From: Tomocerus qinae
Taxonomy: Eukaryota > Arthropoda > Collembola > Entomobryomorpha > Tomoceridae
Assembly (NCBI GenBank): GCA_020055645.1
Contig: CM034546.1
Span: 40,052,001-40,116,000 of the forward strand
Reading direction: 5' to 3'
DNA length: 64,000 bases
Shown: piece by piece, positions 33,846 to 46,959 of the stretch
Layout of the letters: each line of letters opens with the position of its first letter
Position numbering within the stretch: position 1 is the stretch's first letter
Program-made: the position numbers and the translations under genes
Notes under the pieces: model-generated
What the model was told of the DNA's origin: nothing
What the model saw: the letters and a program-made list of their open reading frames with translations, nothing else
Databases searched by the model: none

Positions 33846-36161
33846 AGTTAGTTGTGTTAAAACTAAATTATACTATAATTAATGAAGCTGTAACTAATGT
33901 CATTCTAAGGTATTGTTAATCTTTGGTGGAAATTATGCTAATAATCAGCTCGGTTTTTTATTAGCTTGCTGAAAGTACTTGTATGTTCATTGCAATTATC
34001 TGTTTATATCCTATCCAAGCGAAATTATTGAGTTGCGATTGCAATCAATCCCTGAAAACAGAGTAATGTACTTTACACCAGATATTTTAGTCTCATTAGT
34101 CACATTCTATAACTGTGATGTAATTTCTTTGTTTATTTCTATTGGTTTGTGAATAGTAGTCGAAGTCTTGTCGTTTATTAAAAATTAAAAAATAATATAT
34201 CATAAGTAAGGAAAAATTAGTATAGCGAGTAGAATTTAATACATTGGAATGGAAACGTAAAATCCGTGACAATATTAAACAGTTGTGGTTTTCAGAATTG
34301 AACTTGACATTTAAATCTAAGTACAATGTATGGCTAACTAATTTATTACCTTTGCTTAGAGCACTATTAAGAAATCATTACATTTAATTTTGTCATACAA
34401 TGCGTCAACCCATTTCATCAAGAGTCCTTCGTCCTACAATGCAATGGGACAAGCCATTTCATCAAGAGTCCTTCGTCCTACCATGCAATGGGACAAGCCA
34501 TTTCATCAAGAGTCCAAGGAATTATAATGGGACAAGCCATTTCATCCAGGAGTCTACAATGTGCCATAGAGTTTGAAACAGTTTTAAAACTTTGTTCTCT
34601 CTGCCACCACAGTCATTTTAACATTATAATATTAATTTAAAAAACATTGTAGCCTCCATGATGAAATGGAATGTCACATTGTAGACGGAATAGTTTTTCA
34701 CATTGTAGTGTTATGTTAGTGCGACGATATGTTTCATATTAAATCGTATTTGTATTCTCCATAGATGAACATGATCATGCAAGGTATGCATATAAACGTT
34801 ATTGTCATCTCTTCACAATATTTCTATTTTAAAATACTATTTTCAATCAATTTTATAATTATTATATTAATTTTCAACAACTTTCATTAACATTTTGGTT
34901 CGTAAAAAATCTCAGAAATGTTTAAAAATGGACAATGTCAGAAATGGACGATTTCTACTCCAGTTTTTGAAATACTTTTAGTCCAGATGAAATCATCAAA
35001 ACGGAAGGGAAAGATTTCCAAAGATATTACTATATACACCGGGTCCTTAGTCTACATTAGTAAAGGCCGGTCTCCAATTAACGCCGGGGAATGACTTCTT
35101 GCCCCAGAATAGGCTTTGCAATTACAGTATCACAATTTATGTGCATTTTAGAACTAAAAAATTAGTTTTTAACTATATCATTTAAAGCTAAATATCTATT
35201 TAGTTATTAATTTTAATACTTGTAGTTTCATACCGAATGTTAATCAATATTTGCTATTATTTACTGATGTACTAATTAGCAGTAAATGTTCATTTATTTC
35301 ATTTTTGAGTATGAAATATGTCATTTGTGGCAACTTCGTTCCATTTTCAAGTCATATTTTGACTTTTGAATTCCCATTTTCCCACTAAGCGATTTTGATT
35401 CCCAATTTTCACTGCGAAATTGAAAAGATCCAATTTTTTGATTTCCCAGTCGAAACCTTGGGCTTCAATAAGTTAGAGTATAAATTCTATTAAGTATAAA
35501 ATGTTGTATTACTCTAGATTTAATAAATGTAGATATGGATATATACGGCTCTTGTGCAGAGTTGCTTATTCTGCGAAATATTATATCTATTAAGTTAATG
35601 TATTAAATTTTTAAAGGCAGTTGTTGTTGTTGACCTAAAAGGCAAAAAATATCAAGCAATACGTCGTAAGCATACTGCTGCTACCATGCTATAAAAATAA
35701 GTTCGTCCTTAATCATGTTCCCAAAATTAAAACTGGAATACCATTTTTAATCGGCGATAAAAGACTGAGAAGACTGGCTCAGTAGCATACGCGAAATATT
35801 AAGCGCCCGTGGTAAAATCTGTCCACAGAAAAATGTGGTTGAGTACACAAATAGTTGCTCGCAAAAATATTGTAATCCAGTTTAGTATAAAACATATTTC
35901 AATAATATCTAACCCACAATTTCTTCTTCTGCTAAGCACGTTATATGAAACAAAGGCCCAGAAATTATTGAAAATCCGTTTGTCTGTAGATATTAGTCAG
36001 TGATACTCAAGAAACCCATACCGCTGAAATTAATTTCAACGTGACTTAAATAAACGAAGACATACGTGTTGTAATCGATTCGTTCTGCTATATGACACAT
36101 TCGCTATTATCCTGTCGTTGCATTACGGTCTCTATTATTTGTACTGTGTACTTGTAGCAGA
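33846..36161. other. Intergenic region with 48-bp tandem repeat
   Basis: At 34406-34560 about 3.5 copies of a 48-bp unit containing CCATTTCATCAAGAGTCC occur. An inverted relative (GATGAAATGGAATGTCACATTG) lies near 34660, giving a MITE-like block to about 34735. From about 35150 the sequence is the upstream part of a tandem duplication repeated at about 38570-39660. No gene is supported before 36162. Confidence 0.55.
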
Positions 36162-37563
36162 ATGAGCACCAAAAACTTGAGAGATTGTGTAAAATACTTT
36201 TTTAAATTGAGCAATGCTTTCTATTTTGCCGTTTTTGAATTCGACGAAAAGAAATTTTGCGTTTTTCGCACAAAGCATAGATACAAATTGAGATTGTTTC
36301 TCTGGTACTCCTGGACAGTATTATTTATCTGCAACATTTTTTATATGCTTCTGATAATATATTTTCAAATTGTGTCAAAACAGAAACCATTGGACACTTA
36401 CCAAGTCTTCTTTTGCATTTTTATAATAACAATTTCTATTCTTGCTGTTACCAGCAACTTGGGTTTAATGGTATTTGGAATAGATACTGTAATATTGGGG
36501 TTTAATGCAGTTTTGTCGAGCGACAAGCTTCTACGATGTAAGTTCAATTTGACAAATTAATTATTTTTTGATTTTAATACCTCATTTAATTCTTAATTAA
36601 ATTTAAACTAATTAAATTAATTAAATAATTAATACCTAATTTAATTTGAATTATAGCTCAATACTAAGTTTATTTGCCGTTTAAATAATATAAAGCAAAT
36701 GCAGACATTGTTCTCTAAAACAGAACAGAATCATAAGTCAATCAAAAACTACATGTATTTACTGTGTGTATTGCTTTTTAATAGCATTACCGGGCTATCA
36801 ACCAAAGCAATCGTTTGACCTATACGGATGGGCTGCAAAGTTGACCTTTCCTTTCCTACTATTTGCCGGTGGAATCATTGCAGGAATATTTGTAGGCTTG
36901 AACATGCATCCGTGGCAACCGCTTTTAAAATATTTATTTCCTCATTATTATGATACAATTTATTCAGAAATAGGGATTTTATTTTATACTGCAATATTGG
37001 TAGTATTTTCATATTTTTCAATATTAATTCTTATTACGATCAGTATTTTTTATTTGAATTCTACCTTTAAATGGCTCCATTATTTGCGTAGTTCAAATCA
37101 AAAATCTAGTTTTGCTCAAGGATTAGATTTAATTAACAAATTTAAATATTATCGAATTCTGCTTATGATATGTGACTTTGCAAATGCAATACTAATTTTT
37201 GTTTGTCCTATTTTTTTGGGCATGGCATTAGTCATGAATTTATTTTCTAACTATGCCACTTTAAAAATGTATCATGTATTTAAAATGCCTCTATATTTAT
37301 TAATGCCTTCCATAGCTATATTTGTTTTGCTTATTGAGGGAATTATAATACCAATGGCTAGTGGCCTACATACACAGACTATGGAATTAAAACGACAATG
37401 GTCTGTATTGGGTGATGGGGTCATCCGGCGTCAAGTTAAGTCTTTTAGGTGTCTAAAAATTAATTGTGGAATTTTCTTTTACTTTAGTAGATACACTGTA
37501 ATTAATATATTTAGTCAGATTGTATATTACACCGTTACATTCATTCTGAGCCTGGAAATATAG
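36162..37563 (+). CDS. Insect-type chemoreceptor, intact
   Basis: Exons 36162-36537 and 36785-37563 (join CGA T|CA TTA) give 384 residues, a usual size for gustatory/odorant receptors. Several hydrophobic helices are visible (LFLWYSWTVLFICNIFYMLL; VFFCIFIITISILAVTS; LILITISIFYL; PLYLLMPSIAIFVLL). The conserved last-helix region reads GIFFYFSRYTVINIFSQIVYY with a preceding basic loop (LGDGVIRRQVKSFRC), typical of arthropod receptors with an intracellular N-terminus. It acts presumably as a ligand-gated channel in sensory dendrites. No break. Its duplicate at 39664-40951 is dead. The ligand cannot be inferred; GR versus OR assignment needs a tree. Confidence 0.78.
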
Positions 37564-39663
37564 ACGATATGTATGTAATAAAATATTTAATTAATAAATA
37601 ATAATAACTGTTTTTGACTCAGTTAAAAGCTGTCACTAACATTGAAGATGGACTTGCACAAAATGTATTTCCCTGTGGTATCCAAGGACGTATTTAGGGA
37701 TGGGCTTTACGGGCTGAAGCCCCCCCCCCCTCCGAAATCCAAGAAAAATGATGGAATTTTTTTCTTAAAATAGCAAAAAATTTATTATTATTTGCGCGAT
37801 TATTTGCCATTTTTAGGCCATTTTTGACTCATTTCCTTCAAAAAAGGCCAAAAATTTTATATATACTTAAAATATCTATTGGAAATCTAGCCCCCTCCGA
37901 AACTCAGTTCTGCATACGTGCTTGGTGGTATCTATTTTAAATGGCAAAGGTATGAAATTATAATATATAATAAAAATTTTCATATTTAGATCTGTAAACC
38001 ATACACCAATACTTGATATTCCAATCAAAATAAGTCTCATGTAATTACTAAAGGATACTATATACGTCTTGAAAAACAATATCCTTAAAATATAGGTCCA
38101 CCGTATTTATTATATATTACAAATACAAGATAATCATTGCTGAATACATCAGTATAATCAACCAACAGTAATTGAACAGAGGCGATTGTCAAAACTCTAT
38201 TACGTAGAAAACAACTTCTGTCTACGTGCAACAACGGGAAATTAAATTTAAAGGAAGGAATTAAATGTTAGATGGTATACTATTACATGGCTTTGAGGGA
38301 GCATTTAAAACTTAGGAATCGCTGTATACAATAGAAAGAGTCTAACCAAGCATTGTTTCTTATCGCTGTTTAACATAGCTATACATAACATAACGATTGC
38401 AGTTTCGGATTTTCCCATTTCCCACCTCACTTTGGTAGCCACTTAGGTGGCTGAGAAAAGTGGGGAAACCTTAAGAAGTGGCAAATTTGGATGAAAAAGT
38501 TATGGTAACTCATATTGTTATTCTAATGAATATCTTTACATGTAACATGTCTCATTGACGTGCACTTTAAAACTTCCAAATTTGTTTTAACTGCCTTCTA
38601 CGAAGATAAGTTAGCATTTAAAGCTAAATACCATGTTAGTATTAATTTTAATACTACTATCAATACTAGACTAGATGCATAGCTATCTAGCGAATCAATA
38701 TTTTAATGTATTACCACAAAATGTCTATTTATTATTTCACTTTTGAGCGTAATGTAGCAATTTCTGACAACCCTGTTTCATCTGCCACTCATTTTTTTGA
38801 CATTACATTACCTATTTTCACAAACCCGATAAGACATTTTGATTCCAGCTTTTCCACTGCGAAAATGAGATCTCATTTTTTTATTCCTCATCGAAACCTT
38901 GGGCTATGGGGTACAATTACAATCACAACTATCAGGAAATAGGAAAGTTGAAATACCAATATATAAAGCAAAAATGTTATGATAAATGTATTACTCTAGA
39001 TTTACTAACTGTAAATATGGATTTTATACGACTGGGCTGTTGTGCAGAGTTGTTTATTCTACAAAATATTATATCTATTAAGTTAATGTATTAAATGTTT
39101 TAAAGGCAGTTGTTGTTGTTGACCTAAAAGACAAAAAGTTATCAAGCAATACCCGTCGTAAGCATACTGCTACTACTGCTGTAGAAATATGTTCGTCCTT
39201 AACCCTGTTCCCAAAATTGAAACTGGAATAACATTTTAAAACGGCGACAGAAGACCGTCTCAGCAGAATACGCGAAATATTAAGCGCCTGTGGTTAAACC
39301 TGGCCACAGACATAGAGGCCGGTGTTGTAGTTGAATACACAAATGGTTGTATCGGAAAAATATTGTAATCAACTTTAGTATATAAAATATGTCAATAATA
39401 AAATAACTAAGCCATACAATTTCTTTCCTGCTACAAACACATTTATGACACAAAGGCCTAGAAATCATTGGAAATCCCTGCCTGTTTGTCTATAGATACT
39501 CATCAGCTATACACAAGAAATCCATACCGTTATAATGAATTTCAACATGACGTAAATAAGCGTAGACATTCGTATATTGTAATCGATTCGTTCTGCTGTG
39601 ACACATTCGCTATTATCCTATCGTTGCATTACAGTTTCTGTATTATTTGTACCTGTAGCAAAA

Positions 39664-40951
39664 TGAGCACCAAAAACTTGAGAGATTGTCTAAGTTATTT
39701 TTTTAAATTGTGCAAAGCTAGGTATTTTGCTGTTTTTGAATTCGACGAAAACAATTTCTGCGTTATTCGGACAAAGCATAGATACAAATTGAGATTGTTT
39801 CTCTGGTATTCCTGAACATTATTATTTATCTGCAATATTTTTTACATGCTTCTAAAGATATATTTTCAAATGGTGTCAAAAGAGAAACCATTGGACACTT
39901 ACCAACTCTTCTTTTGTATTTTTATAACTACATTTGCTATTCTTGCTGTTACCAGCAACATCGGGATAATGATATTTGGAATTGATACTACAATCTCGGG
40001 GTTTAATAAAATATTGTCAAACGGCAAGCTTCTACGATGTACGTGCAATTTGGCAATTATTTTGATATGGCTGCTTAAGACAAAATTGGCTTCACAAAAC
40101 ATGCAGACAGAATCAAATACTATGTAATAAATAATACGTACATTCCTTTTTAATAGTATTACCGGGATTTAAACCAAAGCAATCCTTTGGCCTTTGACAT
40201 ACTTGGATGGGCTCTAAAGTGTTCTTTTCCTTTCTTATTCTTGGCCGGGGGAATCATAGTAGGCATATTTGCGTTTTTGGACATGCATCCGTGGCAACCG
40301 TTTTTAAAATATTTACTTCCTCATCATTATTGTCATACAATTTACTCAAAAATAGGGATTTTAATTTATGCTGCAATATTGGTAGTATTTTCTTATTTTT
40401 CAATATTAACTTTGATTGCGATCAGTATTTTTTATTTGTACTCAACCTTTAAATGGCTCAATTATTTACGTAATTCAAATCAAAGATCTGGTTTTGCTCA
40501 AGGTTTAGTTTTAATTAAAAAATTTAGATATTATCGAATTCAGCTTATGATTATGATATGTGACATTGTAAATGATTTTCTAACCTTTGTTTGTCCAATG
40601 TTTTCGGGCATGGCACTAATCATTAATTTATTTTCTAACTATGCCACTTTAAAAATGTATCATGTATTTAAAATGCCTCTATATTTATTAATGCCTTCCG
40701 TAGCTATATTTGTAATGCTGATTGAGTCTATTATAATACCAATGACTAGTGACCTACATACACAGAGTATGGAATTAAAACGACAATGGTCAGTATTGGG
40801 TGATGGGGTCATCCGGCGTCAAGTTAAGTCTTTTAGGTGTCGAAAAATTAATTGTGGAATTTTCTTTTACTTTAGTAGATACACTGTCATTAATATATTT
40901 TGTCAAATTGTATATTACACAATTAGATTCATTCTGAGCCTGGAAATTTAA
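39664..40951 (+). pseudogene. Chemoreceptor duplicate with nonsense codon and frameshift
   Basis: This is a close paralog of 36162-37563, in the same orientation. In exon 1 a tryptophan codon (TGG in the intact copy) is TGA at 39813-39815. In exon 2 the start of the second part is shifted: after CCAAAGCAATCCTTTGG the frame carrying the remaining helices begins only at 40187 (MAFDILGWALKCSFPF). The rest of exon 2 (to 40951) is fully open and still resembles the intact copy, including GDGVIRRQVKSFRC. Inactivation therefore looks recent. Confidence 0.8.
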
Positions 40952-41897
40952 ATGCTATTGCTATGTATGTATGTAATATTTATTTAATAAACTTAAGTGT
41001 GTTTTTGAGTTACTTGAAAGCTATCACTAACATTGAAGGTGGACTTCTACCAATTTTATTTGGCCATGATATCCATTACATAGTGTTGTGCTTGTCTGGA
41101 ATTGGTAAATTTGAGATATTGAAGGGACAACCGGGGCCACGGTACACGACATCAAGCTCAATGTAGTAGCAAAATCAACCAAAAAAATAATTTTTTGTCA
41201 TTAAAAAATATATTAATACCCCAAAGAAACAATCAAATAATGACCATTGTTAAAAGCAAATTAAATAGGATGGCGTGATTGATAACGCAATGAAAATAAA
41301 CTAACTAGTGATGCTTTAGAGTCCAATTTGATTCCAATTTCTAAATTAATAGTATGTTGATGAATGTTGATTAGGTGTATACATATAATAATTAATATAG
41401 TGCATGGGGTTAAACATGAAATGTTGTGTTTTTGTGAGTAATAGACGTTGGTGTATTCTTGAAAGAGATTGGACGTTAGCACTGTAGTAATTTGCTCCTT
41501 TATTTCAAGAGTCAAACGGATTTGATCTGATTACATATATTTATTTTTTAGTCAGTATGTAAATACGTTTGTAGTTAAGCATAATGATATTTGAAGCAGT
41601 CTTAGTGTAGTGACGTGAAAACTAGAAGTATATGGTCAATTTACAGACAACAAATACAAAAAATGATTCCTGACTTATCTACTTAATCAACAGACAGTAT
41701 TTGAAAATTGAATTTGGGGCCACGGGTGTAATGTCGGTAGCAGACGCAACGGGGACAATTGGGGTAGCGAGATCCCGCTGCCTAAACCTAGTCCCCCTTT
41801 TGAAGTATCCCTTGGAAGGGAGTCGACAGTGTTGGGATGGGTTAGGTTTTACCGGATTAGGCAGACTCTGGATACGCTATCATTAGTTGACGTCGTT

Positions 41898-42240
41898 GGT
41901 TTTACCAATTACAAATGTTCAGATGAGTTTTACGCTGCACTGACGGTCGACAATAAAACATGACGATGTGAACAAAAATCCTGACATGTGCAAGAAGTGG
42001 GACGTCGGTTTGTGCGAAAAATGCTTTGCTGCTTTCCAGACACGTATCCAGAAATTTAAAGGGAGCGCAAACAAAAATAATGTAGTAAAATGAGACATTC
42101 GCGCAATGCACGAAAATGTTTTGCTATTTTTGGGTTTTTCCTGGGAAAAATTTTCTAATTTTCTTAGGTTTAGGGGTGGGGCGCTGCAGCCACCCCGCTC
42201 CCTATTGGATGCATGCTTGCTGATCTTTATAAATGTCATA
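41898..42240 (+). pseudogene. piggyBac-type transposase C-terminal remnant
   Basis: At about 41975-42040 a frame reads NPDMCKKWDVGLCEKCFAAF. This resembles the Cys-rich C-terminal finger of piggyBac-like transposases (C-x2-C, then LC-x2-CF), with one Cys replaced by Trp. Nothing else of the transposase is evident and stops surround it. It is a short, weak match and could be coincidence. Confidence 0.35.
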
Positions 42241-44499
42241 TTTTAGGCCCAGGCCCTGTTATAAATAAAGCTAGTGTTTATTCCGGGGCATTAATTGTTC
42301 GATAATCAGAATGCGTCAGATACACAGATTTTTTACATTAACTCCGATTGATCTTCCTACCGTTTCTCATTTGGTGGGACGGTAGGTAGAAATTTACATT
42401 GATAGAGAGTCAAAAAGTATTCCAAAACTTCGCCTTAGTACGACCTAGAGTCAAATTTTTGTTTTGAAATATGATTGTGAGTACTGGCAACTTACTCCGG
42501 TCACCTCTTATGATCACATGTTTGATTCGAGGTTTACGGTACTCAAACCATAACCTTTTTACATACTGCCACTAATTGATAATGAACCATGTTGAGGTCA
42601 ATTTAGCCTCAATTGGCAATGTAGTGTCAAGTAGTCAAATAGAAAACTGATTAATTTACATTGTTACTTTTTGGTCCCATAAGAGAGTTTAAACTTTTAT
42701 ATTACTTTTCGAGTTGATCTATTATTCTTGAGTTCCATTCCTGTCCCAATGCTCTGCTGTTTTACAGAAACGAAAACGGACTCACTTTTTTGGAAATCTG
42801 ACTTTTTTAAAGCATTTAAAGTAGAGATATCAAAAACCCAACCACCTCTTTTTTTTCGTGAATAGTCCACGATTCCATAATTGCAAGACCCATAAAAATC
42901 AAATACCTATTTTGGGAACAATTAAACCGTCTGTAAACACAAATTTAAAATTCAATGTAGGTTTATCCTAAATGTTAATCATGGAATATTCGAGCGCATA
43001 AGTGAACACAACGTAAATTGGAACTATCTTTTTATTCATTGCGCTGCCAAATTTCTTCCCCTAAGGTAGGAAAATCACCGGACAGGCAGGTTAACTTGGG
43101 GTTTCGGCTTGAACAATAATTGAGTCATATTGTGGCAATAAATTTTGGAAATGATGTTTATTTTGTTAGCAACCAACTGTGATGAGCGTCCTCGATTTAA
43201 AAATGAGACAAAAATGTTGTACATATTGTGGTGTAAAAAGTGAAGTATTTTCAGACATTATTCCACAGTTCTAATTTTACAGTTTCCAACAAATATCTAG
43301 AACATGTTTTGTTTCTATATTCTTGAATTAAACTATTGGTTGTGAAATTGAAAAATATCATAATTTAATGTAAATGGATCAATTATAAATTTTCCCGCAC
43401 ATAAAATAATCAGATCCTAGAGAGCACTCAGCACTGAAAGTTGGAAAAATTTGCATACAGAATGCATGCAATACTTCTGTTATGAAATATTTGAATATTA
43501 GAAATAATGCAATATTTCAACATTGTTACATTCAACGCACATGAACCCGTTTACATTTATCATATAGGGTGATAATAGTTGTGTATTGTGTCAGTCAATT
43601 CTGGACAAAACAATTGACGCTAACGTGGACAAAATTTTGCATCTTTCGAAACCAAATCAAATTTTGACACCTAAATGTTTCGAAATTATATTATTGCGGT
43701 GGCACGAAAATCTCTTGATACAAACATACAAACCTACACGGGTATACATACGGAATTATTTACGCGCAGTGTACAAAATTTACCACTTTTTAGCCTTTTT
43801 TGCCATCACAGTGCTAAAAATGCACTTAATGGTAAAAATGCATTTAATGGTAAAAATGGCAAATTTTAGCGATTGATTAGACAGCTGAGTACAGATACAC
43901 TTTGACTTCCTAAAATATAAGTTTTAAAACTTTATTTTCTATGAAATATTTCCAATTAGCCCCTTAATCAATTAAATTAATCATATTTATTTGATTGTAC
44001 ACCAAAAGTCATAAAAAATGAAGAGAGAAAGATTGTATTTGGTATCGCCCATTTAAAATTGATGCTAATTTAATTGCATTTAATTTCTCAATCGGCAAGG
44101 GTTTTTAGCGCTCCCATTGGTTAAAACCTACTCTGATTGATGAACACTTATCAATTTGTGACAATAAAGATCATCTGCTAAGCTATTTCATACTTTGGCA
44201 CCGAATTTTATTCAAAATTCCAACACGAAATTTAAATGAAACTATTTTTACCATTTATACCACTTACCACTACTTTTTAGGTAGTGGTATTTAACGTTAA
44301 ATACCATTAAAAACCACTTACCACTGGTAAGTGGTAAATGGTATTTAGTACACTGTTTACGCGCATGCTCCACTTTGCTCTTATAAGAAGAGATGACTGA
44401 TTAAACTTGTATTGGCATTTAATTTCATTGTCACTTTTGTTTTTGGCACTTCTCAAAACCATATATTCAACAATTGGCAAACGTAAATCTGAAATTACA
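42241..44499. other. Intergenic region, largely featureless
   Basis: An open frame at 43586-43876 follows an acceptor-like TATAG and begins DNSCVLCQSILDK. It could be an isolated exon, but no partner exons are found. Small palindromes occur at 44250-44345 (ACCACTTACCA...TGGTAAGTGGT). Confidence 0.4.
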
Positions 44500-45335
44500 G
44501 TAGTGAATAGAAAATAACAGCGGTGAAGTGTATGAATTTAAGAGATGTGTATGAAAAAAAATTTGAAATTCGATATTGGATCTCAACCAATGATAACCTA
44601 TGTAGATAGCGGAATGTAAAAAACAGTTTCTTTCCGATTTTTGATACACCGCCTCCTTCCCTCAGGACACACCCCCGAAGGTCGAAAAGCATATACTAAA
44701 AATCTCGGTAACTACTTGACCGATTTGGATGAAATTTTTTTAATTGAATGAGACAATATTTGCCCCAGGGGTTCTGCGATCCGTTTGTGGCAATGTTATT
44801 TTTGCTATTTTATAGAAATTGATCTTTGACCTATTACTGGTACAAAATTTGTGTCATTTTACATCATAATCGTTCTGCTCGAGATATTTAGATGCGTTAA
44901 AGTTGACCTTTGACATTTTCAGAGGTCAAATTGATGTAATATAAAAACTGGCTGTTTCTATAGCTATTACAGTAAAATAAGCCTTACAAATCAAAAATTA
45001 CAAACTTTTTTTAAAATTTTGAAATTCATTTTGAATGATGGAGTTCGAATTTTGAAACGGATCGCAGAACCCCTGGGGTAAATATTGTCTTATTCAATTT
45101 AAAAAAATTTCATCCAAATCGGTCAGGTAGTTTCCGAGATTTTTTGTATTTCGACCTTCGGGAGGTGTGTCCTGAGGGAAGGGGGCGGTGTATCAAAAAT
45201 AGGAAAGAAACTGTTTTTTACATTACACTATCTGCATAGGTTATCATTAGTTGAAATTCAATATCGAATTTCAAATTTTACATCTCTTAAAATCATACAC
45301 TGAATCGAAAATTGCCATAGTGAATCAGAAACTAC
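44500..45335. repeat. Long inverted-repeat element, about 830 bp
   Basis: Arms of about 300 bp, inverted and somewhat diverged. Paired landmarks are GGGGTTCTGCGATCCGTTT with AACGGATCGCAGAACCCC, and GACACACCCCCGAAGGTCG with CGACCTTCGGGAGGTGTGTC. The loop of about 250 bp is unique and noncoding. It is probably a non-autonomous DNA transposon; no clear target duplication found. Confidence 0.7.
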
Positions 45336-45601
45336 AATGTCTAGTAAACTGCAGTGGAAAACATTTCCGTAATGGTAAAAAATGCATATAATAGTACAAC
45401 TTGTAAATTTTAATTAGAACAGGCACAAACAGGACGGTGTCACAAATTTATTTCAATAAAATATTGGCAACAAACCATTGTTGAAAGTAATTTCATAAAG
45501 TTATGCTTTGTTTACGTTTTTTTTAATGTGCATAAATTGAGTTTGTTACATTTGTGAGTGTCAGCCAGTTTTGTCAGTAGGTTTTTACCAGTCGGTTATA
45601 A

Positions 45602-46695
45602 TTCCCAGATTAGCTGTTGAAGCAAGCAGACATGACTTGTCACGCTCTGCTTATTTTTAAAATTTTCGGCTTGAATTTGGGCCATTCTCGACCCAAAAAG
45701 TAGTGTTGTGTTCAGGGTGAGAAGGTCTTTGATATTGTGACAACATTCAGTGCGCGAAAGTGGGGCTAAATGCCCGAAATCGGTGTTTTTTCGAGTGCAG
45801 CGGCCTGGCTGAGTCATCATTTTCTGTGCGGCGGGTGGAATTTCTTGGTTATAGAGGGAGGCCATGGATACTAATCGGGTCTGGCAGCGGCTCGAAATTC
45901 TGGCGATATGTAGATTAGCAGATATGAAGACCTCCGAAGACCTGTGTCCTGCTGATATCTTCAATTATATCCACCAGAATAGTAGGACTTTTCTTACTAG
46001 TCTTTCTCGTGTTGGCCCTTGCTGTCTTGCTTTATGCTAATGTTCCTATCCTCCAACCAATATCAAACAGTGTGGCACTCATTATCATCGTCAAGCTATA
46101 CGACCTGATCACCCGAACACAACCTACCTAATTGGAATTTCACTATTCTGATTTCTCGTAAAGCTAGTTCTGGGAATCCGCTTATACATGAGTATAGGCG
46201 TAACTTCTGTAAGGTTAAGTACAACTACATACACATTACTTTACTTATCATTGTATTCATTTCATATTTACTCTGTGCATAGGGACTTGACAATGTAGGT
46301 TTTGTGCGTTAATTCAAATACTCGGGGACATACAGAAGCAAATGTTATGGGTTAGTATAAGAGTATTAGGATAAAATCTAATCACGGAGCCTTGTGCCTG
46401 CTTCTAATCGTAATATGGACTGTATGGCTAGTATGTAAGGAATTATGTACTACTCTGGGTACTGCGACCTGTCCGCGGATATGGGAGGTAGTAATCCTGT
46501 ATTTTGTTTTGGCATAGGCATTATACTTATAATGTGTGGGGACGTGTATGGGGGTGTGTGGCTATGTGTACATATGATAATGGATAAGTATTTTTTTTTA
46601 AATATTATATTTAATTGGAATTAATGTACTATGATCATTGGAAAATATATATTGTAATGGATGATGATTGAAATCCGTTAATAAATACTACTACT
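45602..46695 (+). mobile_element. 5'-truncated LINE-type retroposon with 15-bp target duplication
   Basis: It is flanked by identical ACCAGTCGGTTATAA at 45587-45601 and 46696-46710. The 3' end carries AATAAATACTACTACTAC, a short tandem tail usual for non-LTR retroposons. Fragments of open frame occur (RLEILAICRLADMKTSEDLC at about 45890-45950), but no reverse transcriptase motif is visible, so the copy is strongly truncated. The palindrome's left boundary (45776) lies inside it. Confidence 0.65.
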
Positions 46696-46959
46696 ACCAG
46701 TCGGTTATAAACAGGGTGGTTTAAACCATGGGATAACCTGCATTGCACTGTTTGGAATTGTAATTTTGAATCACTTGTTGAAAGTAATTGTAAATGCATA
46801 AAGTTATGCAATGGAATAAATTGTAGGCAATTCATGGGAGTTTAATTATGTATTAGTATCTGATTTCATTTCATTCATATTTATTCAAAAAGGGATAATA
46901 ATAAATAATTGAACATATATAATGGAAATGTTGGAAATTGCTATATATTGGAAAATGTT

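Larger units (their letters stand above)
35150..41060. repeat. Tandem duplication of about 2.5 kb carrying a chemoreceptor
   Basis: The block at about 35150-37690 is repeated at about 38570-41060. Matching landmarks include the promoter-side string GGCAGTTGTTGTTGTTGACC, the coding exons and the 3' flank (CACTAACATTGAAG). The spacer (about 37690-38570) is unique. It contains a C-run of about 13 bases near 37720 with a second CCCCCTCCGAAA near 37895, probably a small transposon. Confidence 0.75.

Noticed and set aside
41700..41890. GC-richer segment considered as tRNA or SINE
   Set aside because: No cloverleaf, no A or B box with proper spacing found.
44467..44692. Minus-strand frames of 60-65 codons
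   Set aside because: They lie in the arm of an inverted-repeat element and lack domains.
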